Source of the DNA: Microbacterium bovistercoris
Lineage (GTDB): Bacteria; Actinomycetota; Actinomycetes; Actinomycetales; Microbacteriaceae
DNA: 64,000 bases
Direction: 5' to 3'
NCBI RefSeq assembly: GCF_003387575.1
Contig: NZ_QUAB01000014.1
Location: 33,238 to 97,237, forward strand
Positions 39,954 to 48,034 of the stretch are shown in pieces. The position numbers were made by a program, and so were the translations under genes. Position 1 is the stretch's first letter. Each line of letters opens with the position of its first letter. The notes below the pieces were generated by a model. That model was not told the DNA's origin and ran no database searches. It worked only from the letters and a program-made list of their open reading frames with translations.

Positions 39954-41530
39954 CGGGAATTCTCCTCGGCCTGCTCGTAGAACGTGATGGTGATGTCGCC
40001 GGACTGCTGCTGCAACCGCACCGGCGCGATGGTGTTCGGCGCGTCGGGCTGCTCGGGATCCGGCCCGGAGGCCTTGGTGCGCTGGATCAGCCGGGTGCCG
40101 TCGGCCTGCCGGGTGCCGGTCCAGACTCCGCCGTCCGTCGCCTCGTAGACGCCGTCCTCTCCGATCTTGAAGGTCGTCCAGTGCACTGCGGCGTCCTGGA
40201 CGGTCGCGTCCAGTTGCAGTGTGACACCCTGCGGCACCTCGATCGAGGTGTAGCCGTCGCCCTTGTACAGGGTGACCGGGTTGCTCTCGCCGCCGTCGAG
40301 AGGCATGAGGTAGATCGACATCGACCCGAACGGCTGTCGCACCGTCGACGCCTCGCCATTGCTCATTCCGCTGTCGCCCATCACCACGTCGCCGATGGTG
40401 GTGAACCCTCCGGCGATCGCCCCGCCGACGAGAGTGATCACCGTGAGAAAGGCGAGCAGCCCGCTTCGGCGTCGTGAGACGCCGGCGATGACCATGCCGA
40501 GCGCGAGGATCAGCGCGGCGGTGCACAGGGCGAGCGACACGGCGGCACCGCTGTCCGCCAGCAGGGCGACCACCGCTCCCGTCACCAGGGCCAGTCCTGC
40601 CACGGCCGCGAGGTACGCTCCGCTGACGCGGGGGTTCGATGCCCGCTTCGCTCGACGGCGTTCGGATGCCTCGGCGGCGAACTGCGCGGCGACCGCCTGC
40701 CTCTCACGCCGGGCCTGTTCCCGTGCGGCACGGTCGGCGTCCTGCTGCTGACGGCGCCAGGCCTGATCCTGTGCCTGCCACGCGGCGTGCTGCGCACGCC
40801 AGGCATCCAGATCCCCGGCATCCGCGGGTGCGGCAGGGGCGGGAGGATCGGCGAGGGCGGATGCCGCGATCGCCGGAGCGGCGATCGGCGAGGCATCCGG
40901 CCCTCGCCCGTCCGCGAGGTCGGCGATTCCCGAGTCGCCGGCCGTCGCGGATGTGTCGGGGCCGGCAGGATCCGCAGAAGCCGTTCGCGGATCCGGCGCC
41001 AGGGCACCCGGGGTGCGGCGCGCGGCCCGCACGATGAGGACGAGCAGCACGGCCACGGCCGCCAGCCCGACGAGGATGAGGAGCACGGACACCGGCCCGG
41101 CCCCGTACACGAGACCGTACGGTGCGAAGAAGGCATCCGTCAGCAGCCCACGGTCGCCGTACAGCCACCAGAACGGGTTCGCGACCGGCAGGAACGCGAG
41201 GGCCACGAGCGCGAGGATGCCGAGCTGCGCTGCCTCGAACCGGCCGTGCAGCAGCTCCCTGAGGTGGATCCTCCCCTCGGCGTCGGGCAGCAGGGCCCAC
41301 GCGAGGGCGTACAGGAAAGAGAGTGGAAACCCGAACAGCGTCACGACCAGCAGGATGCCGCGCACGATCAGCGGGTCGATGCGCAGTCGTGCGGCGATGC
41401 CGGCGCACACACCGCCGACCCAGCCGTCGGAGCGTGCGAGCCCGAGTCCGGCGATCCACAGGAAGAACCGGTCGGAGCCGTGCGGCGCCGGCGGCGGCGT
41501 GGCGGATGGCGGGGCGGTCGGGATCGTCAT
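39950..41530 (-). CDS. PspC domain envelope-stress membrane protein
   Basis: A 526-residue protein. The N-terminal PspC domain (LARSDGWVGGVCAGIAARLRIDPLIVRGILLVVTLFGFPLSFLYALAWALLPD, about 33-85) is followed by two TMs, a long Ala/Gln/Arg cytoplasmic linker (about 190-290, coiled-coil-like RAAREQARRERQAVAAQFAAEASERRRAKRA), further TMs and a C-terminal beta-rich extracytoplasmic region (SMSIYLMPLDGG...GDITITFYEQ) like a 'toastrack' domain. These proteins pair with LiaS/PspC-type kinases to sense envelope damage. The ATG at 41530 is chosen at the PspC N-terminus. Divergent from its likely kinase. Confidence 0.87.
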   Translation of the reverse strand: MTIPTAPPSATPPPAPHGSDRFFLWIAGLGLARSDGWVGGVCAGIAARLRIDPLIVRGILLVVTLFGFPLSFLYALAWALLPDAEGRIHLRELLHGRFEAAQLGILALVALAFLPVANPFWWLYGDRGLLTDAFFAPYGLVYGAGPVSVLLILVGLAAVAVLLVLIVRAARRTPGALAPDPRTASADPAGPDTSATAGDSGIADLADGRGPDASPIAAPAIAASALADPPAPAAPADAGDLDAWRAQHAAWQAQDQAWRRQQQDADRAAREQARRERQAVAAQFAAEASERRRAKRASNPRVSGAYLAAVAGLALVTGAVVALLADSGAAVSLALCTAALILALGMVIAGVSRRRSGLLAFLTVITLVGGAIAGGFTTIGDVVMGDSGMSNGEASTVRQPFGSMSIYLMPLDGGESNPVTLYKGDGYTSIEVPQGVTLQLDATVQDAAVHWTTFKIGEDGVYEATDGGVWTGTRQADGTRLIQRTKASGPDPEQPDAPNTIAPVRLQQQSGDITITFYEQAEENSR

Positions 41531-41645
41531 GGTTTCGATCCTGTCCGCCCGGGACTCGCGCCTGCCATGGGGTGAACCCCTGACGCGACCCTGAAATCGC
41601 CTTCGGGGCAGGTCCGGCGGGCCGATCGGGTGATTGGATTGCGGC

Positions 41646-42839
41646 ATGCACTCCTCCGTCCCCGGCATCCTGCCGCGCCCTCCTCGGGTCGCGCCGCCGC
41701 CGCGCCCGCCGCTGGAGCGCGACCGCGAGTGCGTGGTCTCCGGCGTGAGCGCGGGCCTCGCGCGCCACCTCGGTGCGCCGGTGTGGACGATCAGGTCGTT
41801 GTTCGCGGTGCTGGGGCTGTTCGGTGGCGTCGGGGTGCTGCTGTACGTGTGGTGCTGGGCGCTGATGCCGTGGCAGGCGGGGGAGAAGGCGCCCTCGCGT
41901 CAGGTGCCGATCGCCTGGGTGCTGCTCGCCCTCGCCGCAGCCGCGCTGTTCGTCGTCGTGGTCGACGGCGGGTATCCGTGGGTCTACGGGGCTGTTGGCG
42001 GGGGCAACCCGTTCGCCGTGTTCGCGCTGCACGCATTCCTCGTGCTCGGTGTGGCCGCCGGCAGCTGGTCGGCGCTGGTCGATCAGGCGGACCCTGCACG
42101 CGGGCCGCGGCACTCGATCGTCATCCGCTCGATCGCCGTGGCGATGATGGTGGTCCTCTTCTTCATCCTCGCGCTTCGAGGGGTCGCGTCGCTCGTGCTG
42201 CTGCTGCCCCTGCTGGCGATCGCCGTGGTGCTGTCGTCGACGCTGTACCGGCGCTGGCGCGAGCTGTCCGGCGAGCGCATCCGTCGCATCCGCGAGGAGC
42301 AGCGCAGTGAGATGGCCGCGCATCTGCACGACTCGGTGCTGCAGACGCTCGCGCTGATCCAGAACCGGGCGGGCCCCTCGAGCGAGGCCGCACGCCTCGC
42401 CAGGGCGCAGGAGCGCGAGCTGCGCGCATGGTTGTACGACGGTGATTCGCCTGCCGACAGCGATCTGCCCACCGACCTGCGCGACTACGCCGGCGCGCTC
42501 GAGCTCGATTACCCGGTGCGCATCGACGTGGTCTCGGCCGGGCTCTCGGCCGAGCGGGCCAGCGGCGAGGTCGCCGCGGCCGCGCGCGAGGCGATGCTCA
42601 ACGCCGCCCGGCACGCCGGCGGCGAGGTGTCGGTGTACATCGAGGGCTCCGCCGCGGGTGTCGACGTCTTCATCCGAGACCGCGGCACCGGCTTCGAGCT
42701 CGACGGCGTGCCCGGGGACAGGCTCGGCGTACGCGAATCGATCATCGGCCGGATGCGCCGGGCCGGCGGCAGCGCCACGGTGCGCAGCAGTGAGCAGGGC
42801 ACCGAAGTGCACCTGAAGTTCACAGGAGCGCAGTCATGA
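41646..42839 (+). CDS. PspC-domain histidine kinase (NarL/LiaS-type)
   Basis: A 397-residue sensor: a Pro-rich N-terminus, PspC domain (ECVVSGVSAGLARHLGAPVWTIRSLFAVLGLFGGVGVLLYVWCWALMP, 28-76), three or four further TMs to about 200, the HisKA_3 dimerisation helix with phosphoacceptor H228 (HLHDSVLQ) and an HATPase_c domain (REAMLNAARHAGGEVSVYIEGSAAGVDVFIRDRGTGF). The PspC domain replaces a classical sensor domain. Its ATG-linked response regulator follows with a 4-bp overlap. It probably senses envelope stress together with the divergent PspC/toastrack protein. Confidence 0.92.
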   Translation: MHSSVPGILPRPPRVAPPPRPPLERDRECVVSGVSAGLARHLGAPVWTIRSLFAVLGLFGGVGVLLYVWCWALMPWQAGEKAPSRQVPIAWVLLALAAAALFVVVVDGGYPWVYGAVGGGNPFAVFALHAFLVLGVAAGSWSALVDQADPARGPRHSIVIRSIAVAMMVVLFFILALRGVASLVLLLPLLAIAVVLSSTLYRRWRELSGERIRRIREEQRSEMAAHLHDSVLQTLALIQNRAGPSSEAARLARAQERELRAWLYDGDSPADSDLPTDLRDYAGALELDYPVRIDVVSAGLSAERASGEVAAAAREAMLNAARHAGGEVSVYIEGSAAGVDVFIRDRGTGFELDGVPGDRLGVRESIIGRMRRAGGSATVRSSEQGTEVHLKFTGAQS

Positions 42840-43492
42840 CCGGCATCCGCGTCGTGATCGTCGACGACCACTCGATCTTCCGCTCCGGCCTGCGCACGGA
42901 TCTGGACGCGTCGGTGGAGGTGGTCGGCGACGCCGCCGACGTGCCGTCGGCGATCGCCGTGATCCGCGAGACAGCGCCTGATGTCGTGCTGCTGGACGTG
43001 CACCTCCCGGGCGGGCCAGGCGATGACGCCTCCGGCGGGGAGTCGGTGATCCGCGGCTGCGCGGGAGTGCCGACGAGGTTCCTCGCGCTGAGCGTGTCGG
43101 ATGCGGCGGAGGATGTCGTGCGCGTGATCCGCGCGGGCGCGCGGGGCTACATCACGAAGGGCTCCTCCGGGGTCGAGGTGAGCAGCGCCGTGCACGCCGT
43201 CGCCGGAGGGGATGCCGTGTTCTCACCGCGACTGGCCGGCTTCGTACTGGACGCGTTCGGTGCGGTGGCGGGCGAGACCGCGGCGGTGGACGACGAACTC
43301 GACCGGCTCTCGGCGCGCGAGCAGGAGGTCATGCGCCTGATCGCCCGAGGATACGCCTACAAAGAGGTCGCATCCGAACTGTTCATCTCGATCAAGACGG
43401 TCGAGACGCACGTCTCCGCGGTGCTGCGCAAACTGCAGCTGTCGTCGCGGCACGAACTGACCGCCTGGGCATCGGAGCGACGCCTGCTCTGA
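42836..43492 (+). CDS. LuxR/NarL-family response regulator
   Basis: A 218-residue regulator: receiver domain with D10/D11, phospho-acceptor D54 (VVLLDVHLPGG), T/S in LALSVSD and K in YITKGSSG; C-terminal LuxR HTH (LSAREQEVMRLIARGYAYKEVASELFISIKTVETHVSAVLRKLQ). It is translationally coupled to the PspC kinase and is its cognate partner. The likely target is the divergent pspC operon through the 115-bp spacer. Confidence 0.95.
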   Translation: MTGIRVVIVDDHSIFRSGLRTDLDASVEVVGDAADVPSAIAVIRETAPDVVLLDVHLPGGPGDDASGGESVIRGCAGVPTRFLALSVSDAAEDVVRVIRAGARGYITKGSSGVEVSSAVHAVAGGDAVFSPRLAGFVLDAFGAVAGETAAVDDELDRLSAREQEVMRLIARGYAYKEVASELFISIKTVETHVSAVLRKLQLSSRHELTAWASERRLL

Positions 43493-43496
43493 AGGT

Positions 43497-43904
43497 TCAG
43501 GCCGCCAGCCAGAGTCCCTTCTGATCGGTCGCGACCATCAGCCCGGCGGCGACGGTCTCGTCGTCGCCGATGCGGGCTCCGCGGGCGATGCGGGCCCCCG
43601 CTCCGACCTCGGTGCGGACGCCGATGTGCGCGCCGTCACCGATCACCGCGCCCTGTCCGACGTGCGCGTGCGCGTCGATGTAGGCGTTCTCGCCGATGAC
43701 GGCATCCGGCTCGATCCAGGCGCCGCGCGAGACGTGCGCGCCGGCTCCGACCCGCGCGCGCGGTTCGATATAGGCGCCGGACTCGATCAGAGCCTTCGGG
43801 TGCACCTTCGCGCCGTGCGCGACGAGGCCGCGGCCGTTCGCGTGCTTGCGGTACCGCAGCGTGGCGCCCTGGTCGTCCTCGATATCGATGTAGTTCTTGC
43901 CCAC
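43497..43904 (-). CDS. Hexapeptide-repeat (left-handed beta-helix) protein
   Basis: A 135-residue protein built of imperfect hexapeptides ([LIV]-G-x-x-x-x: AKVHPKALIESGAYIEPRARVGAGAHVSRGAWIEPDAVIGENAYIDAHAHVGQGAVIGDGAHIGVRTEVGAGARIARGARIGDDE), the fold of acyltransferases and gamma-carbonic-anhydrase-like proteins. No catalytic His of acyltransferases is evident, so it may be structural or scaffolding. GTG 43904 is chosen because GGGAGG lies about 6 nt upstream. Confidence 0.78.
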   Translation of the reverse strand: MGKNYIDIEDDQGATLRYRKHANGRGLVAHGAKVHPKALIESGAYIEPRARVGAGAHVSRGAWIEPDAVIGENAYIDAHAHVGQGAVIGDGAHIGVRTEVGAGARIARGARIGDDETVAAGLMVATDQKGLWLAA

Positions 43905-43971
43905 GATTCCTCCCGTCCGGACACTGCCGGATATAGCAACAACCAGGGGAGGGGCGGATATATTCCCGCAC

Positions 43972-44745
43972 TCATCTCTGGCAGGACGGGCACCAGAAAG
44001 TGACGCGCTGCGTCGTGGGATCCGCGCCCTGCGAACCGGTGAGGATCGGGGTTCCGCACCGTCGGCACGGGCGTCCGGCACGGCCGTACACCCAGGTGTC
44101 CTGCCCGCGACGTGCGACGCCGGTGAAGGTGCGCACGGGGCGGTCGCGGTTCATCCGGATGGTGCGCGCACCGAGGTCGAGCAGCGCCGCGGTGTCGACC
44201 TCGGATGCCGGCATCTCGGGCAGGATTCCCCTCAGGAACAGCAGTTCTGCGGCGTACTCGTTGCCGAATCCGGCGACGTTGCGCTGGTCGAGCAGGGCGA
44301 CATGGATGCTGCGCGCATCGGAGTGCACCCGGCGGGCCGCCTCGACGGCGTCCCAGGTCTCGGAGAGCGGATCGGGGCCGAGATGACCCACGATCTGCTG
44401 CTCGTCGCGGGTGGGTACGACCTCGATGTCGTGGATGTCGACGCCGACGGCCTCGGCAGTCGGGGCGCCCACGATCGCGCGCACCTTGAAGGCAGGGTGC
44501 CGCCACTTCTCGCCCGGACGATAGATGAACCAGGTGCCATCCATGCGCAGATGGGAATGAACGGTCACGTCGTCGATGCGCATCAGGATGTGCTTGCCTC
44601 GCGGGACGACCTCGCGCACGATCCGGCCCGTCAGATCGACGGTCGCCACCTGGGGCACTCGCAGCTCGAATCGGGTGACCTGCTGCCCGCGCAGAGCCGC
44701 GTCCAGGCGGTGCGCCGCCTGGTAGACGGTGTCGCCCTCAGGCAT
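43972..44745 (-). CDS. nei: Fpg/Nei family DNA glycosylase (Nei2-type endonuclease VIII)
   Basis: A 257-residue enzyme. It begins MPEGDTV (P2 catalytic imine, E3), has GKHILMRIDD with the conserved Lys, VHSHLRMDGTW, NVAGFGNEYAAELLF in the H2TH domain, and a C-terminal zinc finger C-x2-C ... C-x2-C (CRRCGTPI ... WCPSCQR). It removes oxidised pyrimidines and nicks AP sites. MPEGDTV and the length match the actinobacterial Nei2 group. Its start overlaps the EI24-like gene by 8 bp, so the two are co-transcribed. Confidence 0.93.
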   Translation of the reverse strand: MPEGDTVYQAAHRLDAALRGQQVTRFELRVPQVATVDLTGRIVREVVPRGKHILMRIDDVTVHSHLRMDGTWFIYRPGEKWRHPAFKVRAIVGAPTAEAVGVDIHDIEVVPTRDEQQIVGHLGPDPLSETWDAVEAARRVHSDARSIHVALLDQRNVAGFGNEYAAELLFLRGILPEMPASEVDTAALLDLGARTIRMNRDRPVRTFTGVARRGQDTWVYGRAGRPCRRCGTPILTGSQGADPTTQRVTFWCPSCQR

Positions 44746-45478
44746 CCGCCTGCCGGTCTGTCAGTTCCCGGGCCAGCATCGTGGAACCGGCGACGGCGGC
44801 GGGCATCGTGATGATCGCGCCGAGCGGGATCATGAAGCACAGCTGCGTGGCGACGCCGAATCCGAGCACACGGGCCCGGCCCGAGCCGAGCAGGCGAGAC
44901 CGCGTCGCGGCATCCAGGCCACGGGCGTCGAATGCTCGCCCGGTGAGTTCCCGCGCGAGCAGGCGGCCAGACAGCACGACGCCCGTGATCGACGCGATCA
45001 CGCCGCCGACGACGGGGATGAAGCCGATCACGAGCGTCAGCAGAGCGACCAGGATGCCGAGCACGACCAGGCGCAGGCCCTCGCCGACCGTGGTCCAGAA
45101 GCCGGTCTCGCCGGTGGGCTCGTCGCCGCCGAGCGACCGCTCCACCCCGCGCCAGATGCGCTGGTAGAACGGATCGCCGATCGTGAGGGCGAGCGCGGTG
45201 AAGACGAGTCCGGCGAGGATCGCCGCAGCGATGAACAGCACGATGCCGAGGGCCGTGCGCAGGGCGATCTGCCACCCCGCATCCCAGCCGTCGGCGAACG
45301 GCGTCATCCACGAAGTGATACCGCCGAGCGACAGCCCGAACGGGATGAGCAGCGCGGCGAGCACGAGGAACGCGAGGGCGGCGGGGATGAGTCCGAGCGC
45401 GAGCAGCTTCGGATGCGTGCGCCACATGCCGAAGCCGCGCAGCAGCGTGCCGAATCCCGTGGCGAACTCGCGGATCAT
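44738..45478 (-). CDS. EI24/CysZ-like membrane protein
   Basis: A 246-residue protein with four or five TMs. Features of the EI24 (CysZ-like) family are an N-terminal FATGFGTLLRGFGMWRTHPKLLALGLIPAALAFLVL, GDPFYQRIWRGVERSLGG in the middle and a helical C-terminus AGSTMLARELTDRQ. CysZ is a sulfate channel; many actinobacterial members are unassigned. ATG 45478 follows TACGCT by 6 nt. Confidence 0.85.
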   Translation of the reverse strand: MIREFATGFGTLLRGFGMWRTHPKLLALGLIPAALAFLVLAALLIPFGLSLGGITSWMTPFADGWDAGWQIALRTALGIVLFIAAAILAGLVFTALALTIGDPFYQRIWRGVERSLGGDEPTGETGFWTTVGEGLRLVVLGILVALLTLVIGFIPVVGGVIASITGVVLSGRLLARELTGRAFDARGLDAATRSRLLGSGRARVLGFGVATQLCFMIPLGAIITMPAAVAGSTMLARELTDRQADA

Positions 45479-45484
45479 GCCACC

Positions 45485-45490
45485 AGCGTA
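45485..45490 (-). promoter_or_regulatory. -10 element TACGCT of the EI24-nei operon
   Basis: TACGCT on the minus strand ends 6 nt before the ATG at 45478. Confidence 0.5.
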
Positions 45491-45513
45491 TGCGGCACCG
45501 CCCGCGCGTGAGG

Positions 45514-45576
45514 CGTTCCGGTCGCACGACGATCGGTGTTGCAGGGACGGGACCGGCGAATCGTGGGACCGGAACG
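45514..45576 (-). terminator. Long hairpin directly after tyrS
   Basis: CGTTCCGGTCGCACGA (45514-45529) and TCGTGGGACCGGAACG (45561-45576) match at 15 of 16 positions and sit 1 bp beyond the tyrS stop. Without a clear U-tract it resembles the stable hairpins that end transcripts in high-G+C actinobacteria. Confidence 0.6.
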
Positions 45577-45577
45577 T

Positions 45578-46783
45578 TCAGGCGGGCAGGTCCAGACGAG
45601 TCCACGTTCGCCGGCCGGTGCGCAGGATGCTGCCGTCCCGAACCGTCAGCGCGAGGTCCGGATCCGTGAGGAGGGTGCCGTCCACGCGCACCGCGCCCTG
45701 CGCGAGGAGGCGCCGGCGCGCGGAGCCGCTGAGGTCGGGACGGGCAAGCTCGAGCAGAGCGAGGGTCGTGAGCACCGGAGACGTCAGCTGCACAGCATCC
45801 GTGGTCTCCGGCGTCGCGCCTTCGGAGAAGACCCGCAGGAACGCCTCGCGCTCCCGTGCCGCGGCATCCGCGCCGTGGTACCGGGCTACGAGCGCCTCGG
45901 CCATCGCGAGCTTCGCGTCGCGGGCGTCGCGCCCGCCGCGTGCCGAGGCGGTTGTCAGCTCCGCGACGCGCGCGTCGTCGAGAGTCGTGTACGCGCTCGC
46001 CCACACGCCCGTGAGGTCGTCGGGCAAGCTCATCGCCTTGCCGAACTTGTCACCGGCCATGTCGGTCAGCGCGATGTAGTTGCCGAGCGACTTCGACTGC
46101 TTCGGACCGCCGTCCAGGCCCGGCGTGATCACCGTGGTGATGAGGGATTGCGGTCGTGAGCCGAGACGCTGCTGGTACTGCCGGCCCATCATCTCGTTGA
46201 ACAGCTGGTCCGAGCCGACGATGGTCAGATCGCTGTCCATCGCGAAGCTGTCGTAGCCCTGCAGCACCGGGTAGGTCAGCTCGTGGAGCGCGATCTCGCG
46301 TCCCTGCGCGAGGCGGTCGCGGAACATGTCGCGCGCCATCAGCTGAGCGTGCGTGGTCATGCTGAAGAGCGTCAGCAGCTCGGCCACCGGCATCCGGTCG
46401 AACCACTCCGAGTTGCGGCGCACCTCGAACACCTCCGGCGACGTGTCCAGCACGAGCGAGACCTGCGTGAGGAAGGCGCGGGCGTTCTCGTCGATCTGCG
46501 CGTCGGTCAGCACCGGACGAGTCTCGCTCTTGCCTGTCGGGTCGCCGACGCGCGTGGTGAGGTCTCCCAGCAGGAACACGACCCGGTGCCCGTGCTCCTG
46601 CAGATGCCGCATGAGCCAGAGATTCACCGCGTGGCCCAGGTGAAGGTCCGGGGCGGTGAGGTCGACGCCGTACTTGATCCGCAGCTGCGCGCCGCTGTCG
46701 AGTCTGTCGCGAAGGGCGTCCTCGTCGATGATCGTGTCGATCGTGCGCCGCATCGGGCGCAGGATGTCGTCTGCTCGGGTCAT
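45578..46783 (-). CDS. tyrS: Tyrosyl-tRNA synthetase
   Basis: A 401-residue class I synthetase: IKYGVDLTAPDLHLGHAV with the HIGH-type HLGH (48-51), TRVGDPTGKSETRP, the tyrosine-site region YPVLQGYDSFAMDSDLTIVGSDQLFNEMMGRQYQQ, KQSKS (228-232) as the KMSKS loop, and a C-terminal S4-like RNA-binding domain (RRLLAQGAVRVDGTLL). The YGVDLTAPDLHLGH form belongs to the divergent TyrRS branch found in many actinobacteria; a second tyrS may exist elsewhere. GAGAGGACC precedes the ATG. The preceding 170 nt encode a Tyr-containing leader peptide and stacked hairpins. Confidence 0.94.
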   Translation of the reverse strand: MTRADDILRPMRRTIDTIIDEDALRDRLDSGAQLRIKYGVDLTAPDLHLGHAVNLWLMRHLQEHGHRVVFLLGDLTTRVGDPTGKSETRPVLTDAQIDENARAFLTQVSLVLDTSPEVFEVRRNSEWFDRMPVAELLTLFSMTTHAQLMARDMFRDRLAQGREIALHELTYPVLQGYDSFAMDSDLTIVGSDQLFNEMMGRQYQQRLGSRPQSLITTVITPGLDGGPKQSKSLGNYIALTDMAGDKFGKAMSLPDDLTGVWASAYTTLDDARVAELTTASARGGRDARDAKLAMAEALVARYHGADAAAREREAFLRVFSEGATPETTDAVQLTSPVLTTLALLELARPDLSGSARRRLLAQGAVRVDGTLLTDPDLALTVRDGSILRTGRRTWTRLDLPA

Positions 46784-46845
46784 GGTGGTCCTCTCGTCAG
46801 GTCGGAGAGGATGGCCGGGCCAGAGCCTCCCGCGGATACGCGAAA

Positions 46846-46867
46846 GGCAAGGACGGATGTCCTTGCC
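46846..46867 (-). terminator. Terminator-like hairpin in the tyrS leader
   Basis: GGCAAGGAC and GTCCTTGCC form a perfect 9-bp stem with a 4-nt loop, followed on the minus strand by CTTTCG, a short U-rich tract. Confidence 0.6.
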
Positions 46868-46895
46868 TCGAGCTCTGGCCAGTGTGTGTGGGGCG

Positions 46896-46952
46896 CTACA
46901 GACCGCCGGCTCTGGCCAGAGCCGGGCGATACGAATACAGACGCGCCGTCAT
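46896..46952 (-). CDS. Tyr-containing leader peptide of tyrS (18 aa)
   Basis: ATG 46952 to TAG 46896 encodes MTARLYSYRPALARAGGL. Codons 6 and 8 are both TAT tyrosine codons, which are unusual in a genome that otherwise uses TAC. TACGGT lies 7 nt before the ATG, the leaderless spacing of real genes in this window. The 3' half of the ORF coincides with the CCGGCTCTGGCCAGAGCCGG palindrome, so a ribosome held at the Tyr codons would change which structure forms. It is inferred to sense charged tRNA-Tyr. Confidence 0.6.
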   Translation of the reverse strand: MTARLYSYRPALARAGGL

Positions 46953-46985
46953 GTCGAGCACCGTATCACGACGGATGCCGGGCCA

Positions 46986-46991
46986 TACGAT
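46986..46991 (+). promoter_or_regulatory. -10 element TACGAT of the HIT gene
   Basis: TACGAT ends 6 nt before GTG 46998; it lies back to back with the tyrS leader promoter. Confidence 0.5.
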
Positions 46992-46997
46992 GGCCGG

Positions 46998-47474
46998 GTG
47001 TGGTGGTCCGAAGCGGAGCAGGCGGCGCTGGCCGATCCGTCGACCTGCGGGATGTGCGCCGACGCGCACCTCGAGGAGAACCCGCACAGTGTCCTGATCG
47101 CGTCCACGCCGACGGCGCACATCCGGCTGGCCCGGAACCAGGCGCATCCGGGCTACTGCCTGGTCATCCTGCGCGAGCACGTCACCGATCTGGCCGACCT
47201 CGACGCCGACGCGCTCGCCGCATTCTGGAGCGACGTGCAGCGCGCGGGGCGTGCGATCGGCGCGGTGCTCGATCCGCGCAAGATCGACTATCTGGTGATG
47301 GGGCACCGGATGCCGCACCTGCACTGCCATCTGCTGCCGCAGCACACCGACGACGACCCGCTGCGGAACGTCGACATCTCGGACGGGCCGGTGCTGCTGC
47401 CGGATGCGGGGCTGCGCGAGCGGGCGCGGTCGCTCCGAGACGCGTGGAACGCGGTTTCGACAGTGGAACGCTGA
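46998..47474 (+). CDS. HIT family protein
   Basis: A 158-residue protein with the histidine-triad HLHCHLLP (about 113-120), preceded by VMGHRMPHLHCH, and the N-terminal C-G-M-C-x-D-A-H (CGMCADAH) cluster. HIT proteins hydrolyse or transfer nucleoside phosphates (AMP-lysine, Ap4A-type or adenylylated substrates). The GTG start at 46998 has a correctly spaced -10 and no Shine-Dalgarno. Divergent from tyrS; aminoacyl-AMP hydrolysis would be a functional link but is speculative. Confidence 0.88.
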   Translation: MWWSEAEQAALADPSTCGMCADAHLEENPHSVLIASTPTAHIRLARNQAHPGYCLVILREHVTDLADLDADALAAFWSDVQRAGRAIGAVLDPRKIDYLVMGHRMPHLHCHLLPQHTDDDPLRNVDISDGPVLLPDAGLRERARSLRDAWNAVSTVER

Positions 47475-47479
47475 TCTCG

Positions 47480-48028
47480 TCAGCCGGCGGCGAGCAGCGC
47501 GAGCTCCTCGTGCGGGGTCGACGAGTTGATGATCCGGGGCGCTTCAGGTCCGCCGGACCAGGACGACAGCTGCCGCTGCATCCGTTCGAGTTCGAGAGCG
47601 CCGCCCGCTTCCGCGAGCAGAGCCCGGATGCGTCGGTCGATGGATCCGGATGCCGAGCCGTGCGCCCGTTCCTGGACACGGCGCCAGCATTCTTCGGCGT
47701 CTTCGTGCAGCAGCGTGCGCACGACGCGTCCGCCGCTCTGTGCGACGGCGTCCTCGAACGGGGCGGCCTCCGCCGGAGTGAAGAACAGCTGAGGGAAGAT
47801 CACGTCTCCTCCGCGTCCGATCTGTTCCCGCAGCACCGCCAGAGCAAGGGGCTGCACCTCGGCGCCGGCCCGCACGAAGTCGATCGATGCGGTGTCCAGC
47901 AGGCCTCGCAGCAGGTCGACGTCGAGGTTGAGCCAGCCGCGGCGGGACTCCACGAAACTTCGTGCGTACGTCGACTTGCCCGAGCCGGGGAGGCCGTTCA
48001 CGAAAATGCAGGTTCCGCCCTCGGTCAT
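47480..48028 (-). CDS. P-loop NTPase, zeta-toxin/kinase-like (AAA_33 type)
   Basis: A 182-residue single-domain NTPase with Walker A NGLPGSGKST (11-20), LNLDVDLLRGLLDT (a D-x-D-x-L-R block common in this group) and an R-rich lid (DAEECWRRVQERAHGSASGSIDRRI). Members phosphorylate small molecules or, as zeta toxins, UDP-sugars. With no antitoxin gene beside it and a position 6 bp after lhr, a housekeeping small-molecule kinase is more likely than a toxin. Confidence 0.8.
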   Translation of the reverse strand: MTEGGTCIFVNGLPGSGKSTYARSFVESRRGWLNLDVDLLRGLLDTASIDFVRAGAEVQPLALAVLREQIGRGGDVIFPQLFFTPAEAAPFEDAVAQSGGRVVRTLLHEDAEECWRRVQERAHGSASGSIDRRIRALLAEAGGALELERMQRQLSSWSGGPEAPRIINSSTPHEELALLAAG

Positions 48029-48034
48029 GATTGA

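Larger units (their letters stand above)
46784..46965 (-). promoter_or_regulatory. tyrS leader with putative ribosome-mediated attenuator
   Basis: In transcription order: a TACGGT -10 (46960-46965), a leaderless 18-codon ORF (46952-46896), a 20-bp perfect palindrome CCGGCTCTGGCCAGAGCCGG (46906-46925), a complementary CTGGCCAGAGC (46882-46872), a terminator-like hairpin (46867-46846), a third related segment GGCTCTGGCC (46827-46818), then the tyrS ribosome-binding site. The three mutually complementary segments can form alternative structures, the arrangement expected for attenuation. No T-box consensus was found. The exact switching pairs are not resolved. Confidence 0.65.

Noticed and set aside
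45514..45576. Sixth member of hairpin family A
   Set aside because: It shares only the GTTCCGGTCGC edge with copy 1; the AGCACAGT core and the loop are absent.
46784..46965. T-box riboswitch ahead of tyrS
   Set aside because: No T-box consensus (AGGGTGGNACCGCG-like) and no specifier loop could be found on the minus strand; the Tyr-codon ORF explains the layout better.
47480..48028. Zeta toxin of a toxin-antitoxin pair
   Set aside because: No epsilon-type antitoxin gene adjacent; the gene is in a probable operon with lhr.
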